DNA of 64,000 bases from assembly GCF_000276665.1 (NCBI RefSeq), contig NW_004955417.1:21084263-21148262 (forward strand), given 5' to 3'. The stretch is from Chinchilla lanigera (taxonomy: Eukaryota > Chordata > Mammalia > Rodentia > Chinchillidae). Of this stretch, positions 11,411 to 23,740 are shown in pieces. The number at the start of each line of letters is the position of its first letter. The first letter of the stretch is position 1. The notes under the pieces are model-generated. The model searched no databases. It was not told the origin of the DNA and worked only from the letters and a program-made list of their open reading frames with translations. The position numbers and the translations under genes are program-made.

Positions 11411-13538
11411 GTAACAAGGATTTTAACAAAAGGGTTTGAGGGAGGTGTTATTGAAATAATTGGCATAGGATGGATTGGAGCAAAAAATGGTGTAGAAAAA
11501 GTTCAAAAGGCTGAGAAGTAAATTAAGTACAAACAATCAGTAGTAGCTGCTTATTGAAAGACTAACACAAAACAGTTTGTAAATTCTGTTACTATCCTTC
11601 CTTTTCTTCCCTAAAATAGTTGGAGGGGGAGCCTAACTCAACCCACCTGCAGATAAAATTGCAAAGCAGTGACGTCTCAGAGGATTTTGATCACAGGAAC
11701 TTGAGATTAGATGTAAATATAAACCCTGACACATGCTTGTGAATCTCCTCCATTTGGGAATAATTTTATAGAATTAACCCTCATCCATATCATTTGTTAT
11801 TCCCAAATAACCAAGATATAAATCACGTATCTCAATTTAATATAAAAAATGCAAGTTTCACATCAAAATCCCAAGAACAAAGAGCACTGAAAGTAGGACA
11901 GATAATTCCAGAGTAAAAACAATATAATCATTAATAGCAGGCAAAAGTTAGTAGAGCAGATAATATTATTGTTAATTCACTGGGTATAATGCTTTACACC
12001 CTGATTTTATTCTGTTAAACCACGACCTCATAGCTTTAAAACTCTTCAGAAAGCCTATTTCAATTACCTTTGGCCAACTAGTTAGAAAAATCTAATCAAT
12101 GACTTTTACATTGGCTAGGATCAAGTTAAGTCAGAGTCAATCTTGATTTATATGCTAAAGAGCTTGATATATTGATTGTCTGTTAATCGAAATAAGTATA
12201 ATAACCAAGACCTAAAACTGTAAACCTATAACTGCTGCTTATTTCCTATTTTGAAAACTCTATAGAAAAGAGACTAAAGCATGGATCAGAGCTCAGAGAT
12301 TAAACTTTCTGACCACCTGGGATAGTCCATGTATGAATTTCAATGGTTTCTGTTGCATAAACTATGAGTTTAAGTCTCGAGTATCCTTTCCTCTTTGACC
12401 TTGCTTTTCCATATCCTTTCAGGCTTAATGACTATATGCTTAAAGGAAAAAAAAATGGTTTAAAATAAGTCCAGTGGAGGAACTATGCAAAATACAGGTG
12501 CAGAAATTCCTACATCATCAGCTGGACATGCAGAGCTTTAATTTCTCTTATGTGACTGAAAACTAGTTCTCAGCCAATTCCCTTTCCTTTCAGGACAGTC
12601 TTTCCCACATCCCAGCTTTATGATGAATTCATATTTTCAATACTCATTCTAACAATTTGTACCTCTTTTCCCTCATATTTTTAAAATTAAGGATGGAGCA
12701 CAAGGAGTCAATTACCAAGCTTCTTATTGTAACTAATGGCATAAGTGCTTTACTTCAATTGTTTTAAAGAATGACACTTTTCAACAAACTGCTGGATAAC
12801 CAGACAATGTAGTTTTCTTGGAGTTTTAACATCACTGATACAACCCAGAAGACTATTTTCAACACGTGTAGCTATTGGAAAAGGCCCTAATGTAAGACTC
12901 AATGAGATAAGAACCGTGGTTCTTATCTTTGTTTCAATGTGCAACTTTCCCAAGCTAAATGTCTGAAACTGTGCATAAGACCCATATTTCTTTGAATGGT
13001 ATTTCTATGTCACTATTAATAGTTCCCAAATACTGAAAAGTTCTTATTTTGAGGATCCTCCTAAAGAATACTTCATGACTTCCTTAACATTTCTAGAGTT
13101 TAGTTTTATTCCCCACTTTACGTACCCTGATGTTTTATCATTAGCAAATCCTCATTACATCACTGTCTTTGTTCAAGATGCTTTTCCTTCTGCTTCATCT
13201 GTCTCTTTGCATGTTTTTCAATCAATAAGCATCTTTATCCATTTATCCCTGATTTGCAGTTTGCATCATATCTCCTGTGGACGCCACTGCTACTCCTGCT
13301 GCAAACTTGAAGTGCCCTTTTCACTGGGACTCCATGGCCCAATAGTCCACTACCCCAAGCCCTATTTGATCATAAGGTTCTCTTTCAAAGGGGATGCAAG
13401 GCAGTATATCTTGTTCTCTACAAAACAGAGACTCTCGGTCTTTGTGATGAACTAAGCAGATGAACTCTTGCCCAGGACAAGTCTTGGAAGTGATACTAGG
13501 GTTTTATCAGTTATTTCATAACAGAGCTCCAGAATAAA
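11411..13538. other. Unassigned DNA
   Basis: No confident repeat or gene. The 126-residue frame at 13075-13455 has a hydrophobic, low-complexity composition and no domain I recognise. Around 13150-13260 there is weak resemblance to L2 coding sequence, which I do not call. Confidence 0.4.
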
Positions 13539-13543
13539 GGAAC

Positions 13544-13913
13544 TGTCATGATTTGTGTCTGGAGTCCCCTCAAAGCCTCATGCAGTTATGGGGAGGGCTT
13601 CTAGAGTTTATGATTGATCCATGGTCCAGTGCTGGGATTATGGGTGTTAGTGTCACACCTACCCTAGGGCAGATAGCCAGCATACAATATGAAGGAGGGA
13701 AAAAGCCTTGCTGCCAAGCCTCCCTTTTGCTCTTGCTGCTTTTGCTATTTTCTGCCACCATGAACGGTTGCCCTCTGCCATGTCCCGTCTGCCTTGGGGC
13801 CAGCCGAGTATGGAATGAAACCTCCGCAAACTGTGAGCTAGATAAACCTTTCTGTCCTTAATTCTGGGCATCAGGTATTTTATCTCAGCAATGAGAGAAA
13901 AGTAACCAAGACA
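13544..13913 (+). mobile_element. Solo LTR (MaLR-like) with perfect 5-bp TSD
   Basis: Begins 'tgtcatgatttgtgtctgg' and ends 'gtaaccaagaca', that is TG...CA, 370 bp. It is flanked by identical 'ggaac' copies at 13539-13543 and 13914-13918. The segment 'gtgagctagataaacc' is the polyadenylation region. It shares the whole layout with the LTR at 25546-25919. TG/CA ends plus a 5-bp duplication show integrase-mediated insertion followed by LTR-LTR recombination. Open frames across it on both strands are incidental. Confidence 0.88.
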
Positions 13914-14398
13914 GGAACACTTTCAAAAATTATTATTTGCAATTGTGATCAGTTTTCACTCTGAAATAAGTGGTCTATACTCTAAAAAACCTACAATCAG
14001 TTGTTAATGACTAGAAAATAAATTTGTACTGCCATTAATGTTAAAAGGAGATCTTCATGCACTTTGGCTTTGATTGTGTCACTCTGTCTTTGTTGAACTG
14101 AGCACAGCTAGTTCACTATTTTGAATGTTTTATCTCAACAGCCAAAACCCCAACCACTGTTATAACCTTCAGATACAAATACTGTGCAATTCCTTCCTCC
14201 TGTTAGACTATTTATATATCCTTTTCAGCCATATTGATTCATTAGTTGGTTACTCATACATTGATGTTATGTGTTCTAACATAGATATTTCTGAATTAAG
14301 TTAGTCCTTATTAAGTTCTGAATTAAATTATTCCTGGCCTGATATAATTTGATGTCTATTTTATGTGATTGGCAGTGTGTTTAAAATACAAACTTTTA

Positions 14399-14577
14399 TT
14401 TATTTATATTTATATTTATATTTATATTTTATTTCATTGAGACAGGATCTCACTATGTAGTTCAGGCTGACCTTAAAGTTACTATGTAGATGAGGCTAGT
14501 CTTGAACTCACAGTGATCCTGCTGCCTCAGCCTCCCTAGTGCTGCTAGGATTACAGGTATGTGCTATCATGCCTGGT
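14399..14577 (-). mobile_element. B1 SINE with (TATTTA)n tail
   Basis: Antisense B1: 'gagacaggatctcactatg', duplicated 'aggct' monomer segments, 'cctcagcctccctagtgctg' and a 'catgcctgg' head. The tail appears as a TATTTA-type run at 14399-14438. An imperfect 17-18-bp target duplication (about 14381-14398 'ttaaaatacaaactttta' and 14578-14595 'ttaaaataaaaactttta') flanks it. Confidence 0.92.
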
Positions 14578-14954
14578 TTAAAATAAAAACTTTTAAATTG
14601 TCCAAAGGGAAACTAACAACAATAAAGCATATGCCACTAGAAAAGATTACAGATTGGCTTAGTTTAAAATCGATGATTAACAGACAGTGACAGAAGTCAA
14701 GTTGAGAAATGTCAGGTAAAGATTATGAAGCGTGCATGTTTGTATTTAAAACTTACTAGAACTGATCATGGACCACAATGGCCACACGTGAACAATGAAA
14801 ACATATAATATCTTACTATAGATACAAAAATATTTGTAGAATTATCAGAAAAATATGTTTTCTTTTACATGACTATGGTTGGCAGATCGAAAATAGCAAA
14901 AATGGCATTTGAATATTGAATATTATTTAGGAATACGTGAAGTTTAATGTATGT

Positions 14955-15110
14955 GACCGATTTTCGGCACTTTAAGGAGGAACATAAGCGATGGCGGACT
15001 AGGCTTGAGTAAGGTCTGAGTCTTTCCATCGGGCGCTCATCTAGGTGTCACGGGGTTGTTTGGGAGTTAGTAGGATCTATGACCTGTAGACATTAAGGAA
15101 GGAAGACCCT
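14955..15110 (+). mobile_element. Possible L1 5'-UTR head fragment
   Basis: A local cluster of CpG dinucleotides (at least eight in about 160 bp) includes 'gcgatggcggactagg', which resembles the 'agatggcggacta' start of mammalian L1 5' UTRs. It is followed by 'ccatcgggcgctcatc'. The surrounding DNA is AT-rich and CpG-poor. No adjoining L1 coding sequence is seen, so this is tentative. Confidence 0.35.
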
Positions 15111-15160
15111 CCCGAAAAAATGAGAAAACCTGTTTGCTTTGATTTAAAGTCTGTAATTGC

Positions 15161-15259
15161 GGGGTGGGGATTTAGCTCAGTGGCACAGCCCCTGCCTGGC
15201 AAGCTCAAAGTCATGAGTTTGATTCCCAGTACCGGAAAAATAAGGAAAAAAAAAAAAAA
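15161..15259 (+). mobile_element. ID SINE
   Basis: Sense ID: 'ggggtggggatttagctcag' box A, 'gagtttgattcccagt' box B, 'accgg' and a poly-A tail. Imperfect 13-bp target duplication: 'agtctgtaattgc' at 15148-15160 and 'agtccgtagttgc' at 15259-15271. A single-base deletion appears in the core ('aagctcaaag'). Confidence 0.92.
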
Positions 15260-15517
15260 GTCCGTAGTTGCTTTCTTCCAGTAAATAAGAAACTCCACCT
15301 GTGCACAGAAGCTTCCTTTTATAACCAAAAGTTCTGACCTCCACTTCCCAGTAAGCTGTGGCAAAGGGTAGGATCCTCTCTTGCTGCTCCCTGTCCTCAC
15401 AGGAGCTGCATTTTCAAAGTAACTATCTGAATAGATGTATGTGCTCCAGGTTCTGTTTCTCTGAGCCTGACTAATACAAAATACCTACATAGATTTATCA
15501 TAATAGCATGACATTTT

Positions 15518-15618
15518 ACTTGTTTGATTTTTTTTTTTTTTTCCGGTACCGGGGATCGAACTCACGACCTTGCGCTTGCCAGGCAGGCGGTGTGCCGCTG
15601 AGCTAAATCCCCTACCCT
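15518..15618 (-). mobile_element. ID SINE, young-type copy
   Basis: Antisense ID with poly-T 15528-15542, 'ccggtaccgg', and near-consensus core. Imperfect target duplication: 'tagcatgacatttta' (15503-15517) and 'tagcaaaacatttta' (15619-15633). Confidence 0.92.
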
Positions 15619-15694
15619 TAGCAAAACATTTTAAAAGGCTATTTTATCTCAAATAAATGCATTTATTACCATAGGAATAAGATTCATAATGGGA

Positions 15695-15851
15695 TTTTTT
15701 TTTTTTCAGGTCTTTTGAGACTGGGTCTTGCTATGCAGTTCAGGCTGGCCTTGAGCTCACTTTGTAGCCCAGGCTGGTCTCAAATTTGCAGTGATCTTCC
15801 TGCGTCAGCCTCCTGAGTGCTGGCATTACAGGAGTACACCATCACACCTGG
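15695..15851 (-). mobile_element. B1 SINE, full length with internal duplication
   Basis: Antisense B1. Both 'caggctggcc' (first) and 'caggctggtc' (second) repeats of the internal duplication are present, with the head at 'cacacctggc'. Target duplication 'cataatgggattttt' (15685-15699) matches 'cataactggattttt' (15852-15866). Confidence 0.93.
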
Positions 15852-15866
15852 CATAACTGGATTTTT

Positions 15867-16975
15867 AATAATAATTTGGTAATTTCGGATTTCATAATGG
15901 TGAGGTAGGAATCTAGAGACATCATTATTTTTTACAACCGTTAAATATGAAAAAATTCGGCAATAAATTTGAGATTAATAACTTTTCTTGAATTGACCCA
16001 AGCATTATAGTGTTTATGGGCAAAGAAGTAATTCAAACTCTTGATAATATTAACTGAAAGATATTATGAAGTGTACATCATAAACTCATGTAGCCACTCA
16101 CATTTTTAAAACAGTATGATAAGCTAGCTAGTTTAGGAGATAAAATAGCATAAAAAAACTAAGTTCGACCCAGACTAGCTAGGGAAATTGAAAAAAAAAA
16201 TGAAAAAGAAACAAAGCACTATTACAACAAATAAAAAACAGTTACCGAGATATTAAGCTTTTCTCTACTCAGATCAATAGACCTTTAACGTTTATGTTGT
16301 AAACACTAGTAAAGAGACAAACATTTTTCACTGTACAAAAATGCAAGACAAAATTATATAGTCTAGAGTAACTCATTTTACACATAGAGATCCAAGTAAA
16401 TTAAAACAATGCTGAAAACATAACATGAAAGTATTAGCTAAATAAACCTGGAGTAATTTTATTTCAGAGCAAGCAGACTTCACAACTAGCAATTTTACTG
16501 GGAATAAAAAGTAAAATTATATCATTATGAAAAGGGAAATTTTCCAAGTAGAAATAACAATCTTAATTCTGTATGCACCAAACCCCGAGTTTCAAAATGT
16601 GAAAGGCAAGAAGTAGGAGAGGGAGGACGAAGAGAAGAGGAAGAGGAGAAGGAAGGAAAGGAAAAGCAGGAACAGAGTAGTGAAATACTACTCAGGGATA
16701 AAAAAAAAGAGCAACTTGCTTTATGCCACAACTTTTTCCCTGTGAGTACTTCTTTGATAGTTCACATGCATACAAATCTCAGTATCTGCTTCTGGGTGAC
16801 ACAAACTAAATCCTTAAGTAAAACTAAATTTAAACATTCTCTTTATTAAAGCTCTTTATTATCTTAATTAAAGTCTGTACAGCATTGTTTTGGTCTCAAA
16901 ACATTAGTATAACCAGAAAGATGACTTTTATAATGCACTTAACATATTCCTTGAACAAACTAACTTAAAAAATTA
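15867..16975. other. Unassigned AT-rich DNA with purine tract
   Basis: No gene or named repeat. A GA-rich tract at 16614-16672 produces the serine-rich minus-strand open frame 16525-16731, which is a composition artefact. Confidence 0.45.
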
Positions 16976-17079
16976 GGGCTGGGGATTTAGCTCAGCGGCA
17001 AAGCACCTGCCTGGCAAGCGCAAGATCGTGAGATCGGTTCCAGTACTGGAGAAAATCCCCCCTAAAAAAAAAAAAAAAA
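16976..17079 (+). mobile_element. ID SINE
   Basis: Sense ID with clean box A 'tttagctcagcgg'. Box B is altered ('gatcggttccagt', one base short). The tail is unusual: 'aaaatcccccct' precedes a 16-base A run. Flanking match is limited to 'aaaaaatta', so the target duplication is weak. Confidence 0.9.
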
Positions 17080-18320
17080 TTATAGTATACATAAACATAA
17101 AGGTAAACTTCTATGTTGAACAACCAAATCTGTTTCTGAATTTGATAACCTGAGGTATGCAAATTTATAGGTGGGAAATAAATTATAAAGAAGTTTTTGC
17201 AATTCTTCAATATAGATTCCAAGATTGCAATGTAGATACCCTTTCTGCCTTATGTATAATATAGTAAGTTATGATCAAGAATAGAAAAAAATGAGAAATT
17301 TATTCAAGAGCTAGTGGTTAAAAAAGAGAACAGTCATAAATTGTCCTTTTCTATTTAGCTTTATTTTAAATATCCAAATATATAGTGAGATCAGAAATAT
17401 TTATATTGTTTAATATAGGGTAGAATGTAATAAAATGTGTTGGGTGAAAAAGTCTGTCATGGATTGTTGTAACCTAATGACTTGACCACTTACTCAAATA
17501 GGCATTAACTTCCATTCATGCTATAGAGTAAATCATACTCACAGACGTCATGAGATAACGTGAAGTCTTATGTGAAAGCGCAGCATCTCACATGTGTCAT
17601 CCTCAGTAAGGACATCAGTTCAATCCTTTGAATTCAGTCTGTGTGTTAGGGCACAGATTCTAATTCAGGAAGTTTTTTTCTTGAGTTGTAGTATCAACAT
17701 TCACAGCACGAGCCATAGCTATTTCTGTGAATTCCACTTATGAGAAACTAATCACTCTGCCAGTTTATTCCTCTTCCCATAAAAGTATTACTGCATCAAG
17801 AAAGACAACACATACTGCCACTTGTACGATTTGAGAAACCATTGTTTGGAAGGACTGAAGGGATGAAATCCTTGAATAGGGAAGGGATGGAATCACAGCT
17901 TTGTTTTCAACATAGAAATTCAAAACCACTATATTGCAAATTTTGAGTGACAAATATGCTCTGATATTTAATTTACATAGCCTAATTGGTTGAACTACTA
18001 TAAGATTAAGTCACTGTACCCTAGACCTATGAAGGGCAATTACTACATTTTTAGCATAATTTAACAATTATTAAATTAAAATCTAATACATTTACAAAAG
18101 TTAATGTACAAGATGTAATAATTTATGCAATTAGAACAAATGATGTCATTTATTTTTCAAACACTCATTCTTTTACATAACATATTATATTCAAAGTACT
18201 GATTTGTATCTTCTACGTGGCTTATGCAAATTATTGTGAAATTTTTGTTAGAGTGTTAATGCTCCTTTGTTGTTGTTGCTATCGTGGTAATCAAAAAATA
18301 GTATTTTAACATTACAAGAC
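17080..18320. other. Unassigned AT-rich DNA
   Basis: No SINE, LTR or coding block recognised across about 1.2 kb. Confidence 0.45.
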
Positions 18321-18323
18321 ATA

Positions 18324-18440
18324 GGGGCTGGGGATTTAGCTCAGCGGAACAGTGCTTGCCTGGCAAGTGCAAGGTTGTGAGTTCAATTCCCAGTAGCTGA
18401 AAAAAAAACAAAAACAAAAAAAAACAAACAAAAAAAACCA
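18324..18440 (+). mobile_element. ID SINE with long A/CA tail
   Basis: Sense ID with box A 'tttagctcagcgg' and box B 'gttcaattcccagt'; the 3' end reads 'agctg' instead of 'accgg'. The tail is a 40-base (A)nC mixture. Target duplication 'acaagacata' (18314-18323) and 'acaagtcata' (18441-18450) differs at one base. Confidence 0.92.
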
Positions 18441-18450
18441 ACAAGTCATA

Positions 18451-20639
18451 AATCACTCATTTTTATAATATAAGCAATGCTGTAGATCCTTTATGGCCCC
18501 AAATATAGCAGCTTTGATCTTTGTGAAGCTTGTGCATCAGTAGAGACTGCTTAGTGGAAAATTCAAAGCCAAATATACCAAAGAAATTGTGCATGAGATT
18601 TCTAGGCAGATTCCTTGGGAGGAATTCAGCTTGCAGCAGACGAGAAAAGTGTCAGACAAAACTGAGGCAGATTGTGAGATTAAAAATAAAAGAAAACTAG
18701 GCAGAAAACTCCTGGAAGGACAGAAGATGAATAAAAGAACCATTATTATCAGACAATGTAGGATTCTTTGTTGTTCTAGTTTGGTTAGCTCTTACTTCCC
18801 CACATCAAGGAATGCCGCAAGGTCTGACTTATTTGTTAAAACAAAGCATTTGTTTGATGAAATTACTCTGATTTGGGGAGGGATTCATCATCATTCCACA
18901 TGATTACAAAAATGTGTTTGAAATTTAAGAATTTATCTTTGGGATGGTGTCCATAGCTAAATTTCAGACAGTTTTGACAGTTGAAATCTCCTTTCCCAAA
19001 CAGAAGTACGTGGTTGATTTATGACCCAAAGTTCTGCCCTGTTGATGTCCCATTGAAATGTGATGATCTCAAAGTCGAGCTTTAGTCCTTGCCATTAATT
19101 AAAATATGAAGTAGGAAAGTGCAGATAAGATTCAGAACTGTAGCTGAGAAGTTCTCCTCTAACCTGGACCCCATTCCCAGCTGAAAGTTAGCCATAGTTA
19201 TTAACTAGACTAGGCTCCAGTATTCAGTTACTTAATTAACCATTACCTAGGTGTTGTCATAAAAATATTTATTAGATGTACTTGACATCAGCAATTGACT
19301 CTGAGTAACAGAACATATCCTTCATAATGTAGACAGGCCTCATTCAATCCATCAATGGCTTTAGGTTCAAAACCCATGTTTCCTGAAGAAGAAATTCTAC
19401 CTCAATACTGCAAACATTAATTTCTGCCTGAGTTTCCAGCTTGTCAGCTGCCATAGGTACATGAACCCATGCTAAAATCTCTCTTTCCCTTTCTGCATGC
19501 ATGTGTGTATGATTGTGAGCCTGTGTTTGTATGTGTCTCCTAATGCCTTGCTTTTCTGGATAAACCTGACTAACATAGGTGACTACTTAAAATACAAAAT
19601 TATTATACAAAGTTGTCTTTTAAAAACTAGGTATATGATAATATATTTTCATTCTCTTTTTAATGTTTGTGAGGAAACTAATTCCTACAGATGCAACTGA
19701 ATGTAAAACACAAATAATGTGAGAAAATCTTTGGGGCTGGTATTAATACAGAAGCACAAACATGCATGCTGGATTTCCACATGTGTGCACCCCAGTTCCG
19801 TGTTTGTTTAGGTTCTACATAATGTTATCTGTGACTACGAAGTCTGTACACATTTCAATGTACCTTTTATTTTAGTCACTATAAGGAATAAAATTGAAAA
19901 TGGATCAACAACTGGCTTTTGACAGGAGCTCAAGATTAGATAGTATCTAAAACATGATTTCAAAGCTTTATCTAGGAAGTCACAATGGATTTTTTACCTA
20001 ACTTTGACACTAATGAGCGGTACATAATACCAGTTCTAGTTGAAGAAATCTTCAGCAGTCAGAAGAACAGAGAAATCAAAAGCATGGAAATATTTTGCAA
20101 TATGAAATGTCATAATAGTGTAATGATAAGATAAAGAACAAAATATATCATTGTTTTTACATTTCATTTTGAAATATCTATTCATTCTTCTTTTAAATTT
20201 TATCAACTATCTTAGGCTTGAAAAATACATAATGAAGTTAGGATTTCTATCACTACACCTTGAATTAAGTTTTCAGGAACATATAATTTTTTAGACTTTA
20301 TATAAAAGCAAAGAGACATGCTTCTTTTATTCATTTCATGTGATTTTAATATTTTTTCATGTCTAAACTTTATGTCATTCGATTTTGTAATGTGTTCAGT
20401 GGACCCCATGGGTGTACATGAAAATTTTCTAACTTCCCATAGGGTCAAAACTATTTTCTTCACAATGTTAAGGCACTTGTTTTTGCTCTCACTGGTGGTA
20501 CTGTTGGTATGAAAAGAACTGATAGAGAAAAGAACACAAATTGAGATTGTTACCAAACTACATTGTAGCTATTTTACCTTCACGAACTCACAAAAATTCA
20601 GTGTGACTAAGAATGTACTGATGAAACAACAGATCATAT
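18451..20639. other. Unassigned DNA
   Basis: About 2.2 kb with no recognised repeat. Overlapping frames on both strands at 18537-18903 and 20212-20556 look incidental: neither shows a domain, and both strands are open over the same bases. Confidence 0.4.
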
Positions 20640-21195
20640 TATACTAAATCTCTATTTCTGCATCTCCTTTTGCATTTAGTGGGACGATATGGACAGTGCA
20701 TATTAAAGTGTCTGCCATGTATGAGAGGTATGAAAGTTGTTTTGAAGAAAAACGTGTGAAATTGAACTGCTGAATGAACTCATTGCTTCATTTGCCATGG
20801 GAAACCATTTTTTGACTGGATAGAATGACTACCCAATGATGGCCACTTAGATTTGAGTATTTGGAAGACATTTTCTTTTCTCACAAATGAACAAAATAAG
20901 CCTGTTCCTTTAAGGACAACATTGAAAGAATTCGATGCCGCTGATAAAATTTGATATTTTAAGTGAGAGTTAATTTTGAAAACTTTACATCTGTCACTCT
21001 GACAAGGTCAGCTAGCTCATATTTAAAGACTTTTGTGCTGAAACTAGTGCTGACACCAAGGAAAGTAATTGTTTTACTATGTATATTAAGATGTGATAAC
21101 ATATGCAAAATTTCCATAGCTGTGAACAATTGCTTTCCAGATGATCAGTGATGATGTGGCGAACTCATGCAGCAGTAAATAATCCATTAAAAGTG
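20640..21195 (+). mobile_element. Decayed hAT DNA-transposon transposase (ZBED5-like)
   Basis: The translated remnant at 20963-21151 contains 'SSYLKTF' and ends 'VNNCFPDDQ', closely resembling the '...YLKTF...VNQYFPNDQ' segment of hAT transposases of the ZBED5/GTF2IRD2-related group. The next bases, 'gatgatgtggcgaactcatg' and 'taatccattaaaagtg', continue the same similarity past a stop codon. Upstream, 'ctgaatgaactcattgc' also fits. Several stops and frameshifts show it is dead. An ID SINE (21204) cuts it. Assignment to one hAT subfamily is not possible by eye. Confidence 0.55.
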
Positions 21196-21203
21196 AAAAC
21201 TGT

Positions 21204-21288
21204 GGGCTCGGGATATAGCTCAGCAACACAGTGCCCACCTGGCAAGTACAAAGTACTGAGTTCAATTCCCAGTACCCAAAAAACAAAA
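21204..21288 (+). mobile_element. ID SINE inserted in hAT remnant
   Basis: Sense ID: 'gggctcgggatatagctcag' and 'gttcaattcccagtaccc'. Partial target duplication 'aagtgaaaac' / 'aaatgaaaac'. The transposase-like sequence before it makes this the younger insertion. Confidence 0.88.
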
Positions 21289-21409
21289 ATGAAAACGAAA
21301 ATTGATCAATTTATGTTCATAAAACCAGTCCTTAGTATGATATGGAAAAGCAGTGAAAATATCTCTCATTTACCAACTACATGAGGATGCCTCTTGATTT
21401 TTTCCATCT

Positions 21410-21497
21410 TTTTCTTTTTTGTGGTTGCTGCAAATGAAGCCTAGCACCTCCAGTGTGCTAAGCAACAGCTCTTCCACTGAGCTATATACCTAGTTCC
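21410..21497 (-). mobile_element. Old ID-related SINE
   Basis: Antisense tRNA-derived fragment: 'gctaagcaacagctcttcc' and 'actgagctatatacctagtt' are diverged versions of the ID core and box A complement. 'tgaagcctagcacctcc' replaces the box B side. Divergence is far greater than in the neighbouring IDs. Confidence 0.6.
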
Positions 21498-21821
21498 AAA
21501 TGTGTTTTACAACTGTATTACTTTTCTCTTATGCTTCAACCATTACATCATTTCAGGATATATTGAAAGTAAAAATATATATGGGTATCTAGTTATCTTC
21601 TATTAAGTAAAATTTGAAAGAAGTCCAGGAATGTCTTTGCTTTTTAAGATAGTTTACATTACAAGAATTTGTTTATGCTGATATAGTATGGATTTATTGT
21701 TGCTTTTAAATGCATCAAAATATATTCAAATTTTCCGTTTTGATTTATAATATGGTTAAACTCACAGATAGTAAAAAGTAAAGCTCATTGGAACAATAAA
21801 AACTAATTTTATTGAAACTCT

Positions 21822-21994
21822 GGTTGGGCGTGGTGGTGCACGCCTGTAATCCCAGCTCTCAGGAGGCTGAAGCAGGAGGATTGTTACGAGTTTGAGCCCA
21901 CTGGGGCTACAAAGTGAGCTCAAAGCCAGCCTGAACTGCATAGAGAGACCCTGACTCAAAAAAAGACAAAATAAATAAGTAAATAAATAAATAC
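21822..21994 (+). mobile_element. B1 SINE with (AAAT)n tail
   Basis: Sense B1: 'ggttgggcgtggtggtgcac' head with the 7SL-type A box, 'gaggctgaagcaggagg', both internal repeats ('ggctacaaagtgagctc', 'cagcctgaactgcatag') and 'gagaccctgactc'. The tail has become (AAAT/AAGT)n. Confidence 0.93.
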
Positions 21995-23109
21995 TACTCT
22001 GTCACCGTGTACATGCTTTTTCCAGGATGCTATGCCATCAAATAGGAAGTCCATTCAAAGTTCTTCTACTGTGTTCTGAAAAGTCGTATTTAGCAAATTT
22101 CTTTAGACAATAATAGGATTATGAGACTAACAAATTTGAAACTATCTCAGTACAGTTTCTGCTTTCAAAGGCAATAGATCTGCAGTGGGTTCCACATCCA
22201 TGTTAATCTTGCTGTGGAATGCCAATATCTGCTACTTGCATAAATTAGAACACATTCCCCAATAAAGCATCTGGTATCTGCTTTCTTCCCAGCCCCAGTC
22301 TAAACTTAACTGTGAAATATAGCTTGGCAATTGAGCCTGTACTTTCAAGACCTACTCAAAATCCATGGAATCTAGAAGAAAGAAAATCAGAGTGCACTTG
22401 GTGATTGAGGGACACTTGTACCTCAACCCACTGCACTGACTGCTATCCTTGTACTACTTCACAAGTCATGATTATTTAGAATGCTGTCTGTCCTGCTACC
22501 TAAAATTACTTAGGAATGCTCAAGAATAGAATTCCATGGAGAATGTGGTATAGAATGAACATCGATGTTTATAAAAAAATGATGTCACCCTTGACAATAT
22601 TGGTGAGCCCAGAAGAACACTCAGTGGCAGCAGAATGAGAGAGCCCGTCTCTATTAAAATTGAACTTGAATTCTTCATTTGACTGAAGCTCTGGCATAGG
22701 GGAAGATGGTAACTAGACCTCATCACTGTGGAGATGAGAATATGAAGCCAGAAACAGAAGAGTTACACACATATGTACAGAGGAAGATAAACAAAAATTG
22801 TTCATGCTCTTACTCCTAACTTTGGACTTCAAGAAATTACCTGTGTCAAAGTAAATTTGACTAGGCTAGGTCCAGTCAAAATCAAATTATGAAAACTAAT
22901 CTACTACCAAATTATCAATTGAAAGCTTTTGGTCCACTTGTGAATTCAAAGTGCATGCATAGTTTAGGAACTATGCAATTAGGAACACATAAATTTCATT
23001 CTAAAAAATTATTTTCTGCTAAGACCTCAAGTTCCTCTCCCCTCATTTTCCCCTGCATCCTCCACCCCAACTGCAACATCTGAAAAGATCGTCTTTGTCA
23101 TGTTCTCTG
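21995..23109. other. Unassigned DNA
   Basis: No gene or clear repeat seen. Short open frames at 22520-22726 and 22889-23083 have no recognisable features. Confidence 0.4.
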
Positions 23110-23740
23110 TCCCTTGATTCTCTCCCTGGCCTTTGTGAATAGTAGCACATATAATTTCACCAGCTGACCTCAGCTGCACCTAGAGCTTTACTTTCCATCG
23201 GTATATGGATAACTCTCAAATTTATAACTTTGATCTCTCCTCCGAGACTGAGCTGTATTTAATCAGCTCTTTGCTAAATGCCCATTTCCTACTGTTTTAA
23301 AACCACAAATTTAAAGGCAAATTAGGATGTGCCACATTCTCCCCAAGACAAATTCTCCTCTGTTCTTACCCACGTACATTTTCCAGGGAATGGCTTCTTC
23401 ATCCGCCTGATTTCTCTAGAAAATCAATCTAAATCTTATTTAATGTTAATAGTCTCTTCTCTGTGAGGCTCCACCTCAACAAAATTTTATTGATTAGTAC
23501 CATTAATTTTATGTTATAGAAGTATTTTGAATAAGCTTCCCTACCACACTGCAGATTTTCAGTACTTCGCACCTGAACAATGAAAGACAGATTAAATGAC
23601 TGTCCTGAGTTTAATCCCTAATTTCTTGACTTCAATCATCATATTTCTGCAAAAATAATTCCCCCAAGGCAAGTCTGACCATACTACCTTCCTAATCATA
23701 TTTATTCCATGATTTGTCTTCAGCACTGCAGACTGATAGT
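23110..23740 (+). mobile_element. LINE/L2 fragment (ancient)
   Basis: 'ggataactctcaaatttata' followed by 'tgatctctcctccgagactg' matches the L2 coding segment that reads 'taactcccaaatttatatct...gacctctcccctgagct'. Later, 'gcaagtctgaccatactacc' matches the L2 'aaatcagatcatgtcactcc' block in the right order. The reading frame is destroyed. Confidence 0.6.

Noticed and set aside
13553..13871. Overlapping open frames on both strands with cysteine-rich peptide
   Set aside because: They lie wholly inside the TG...CA solo LTR at 13544-13913.
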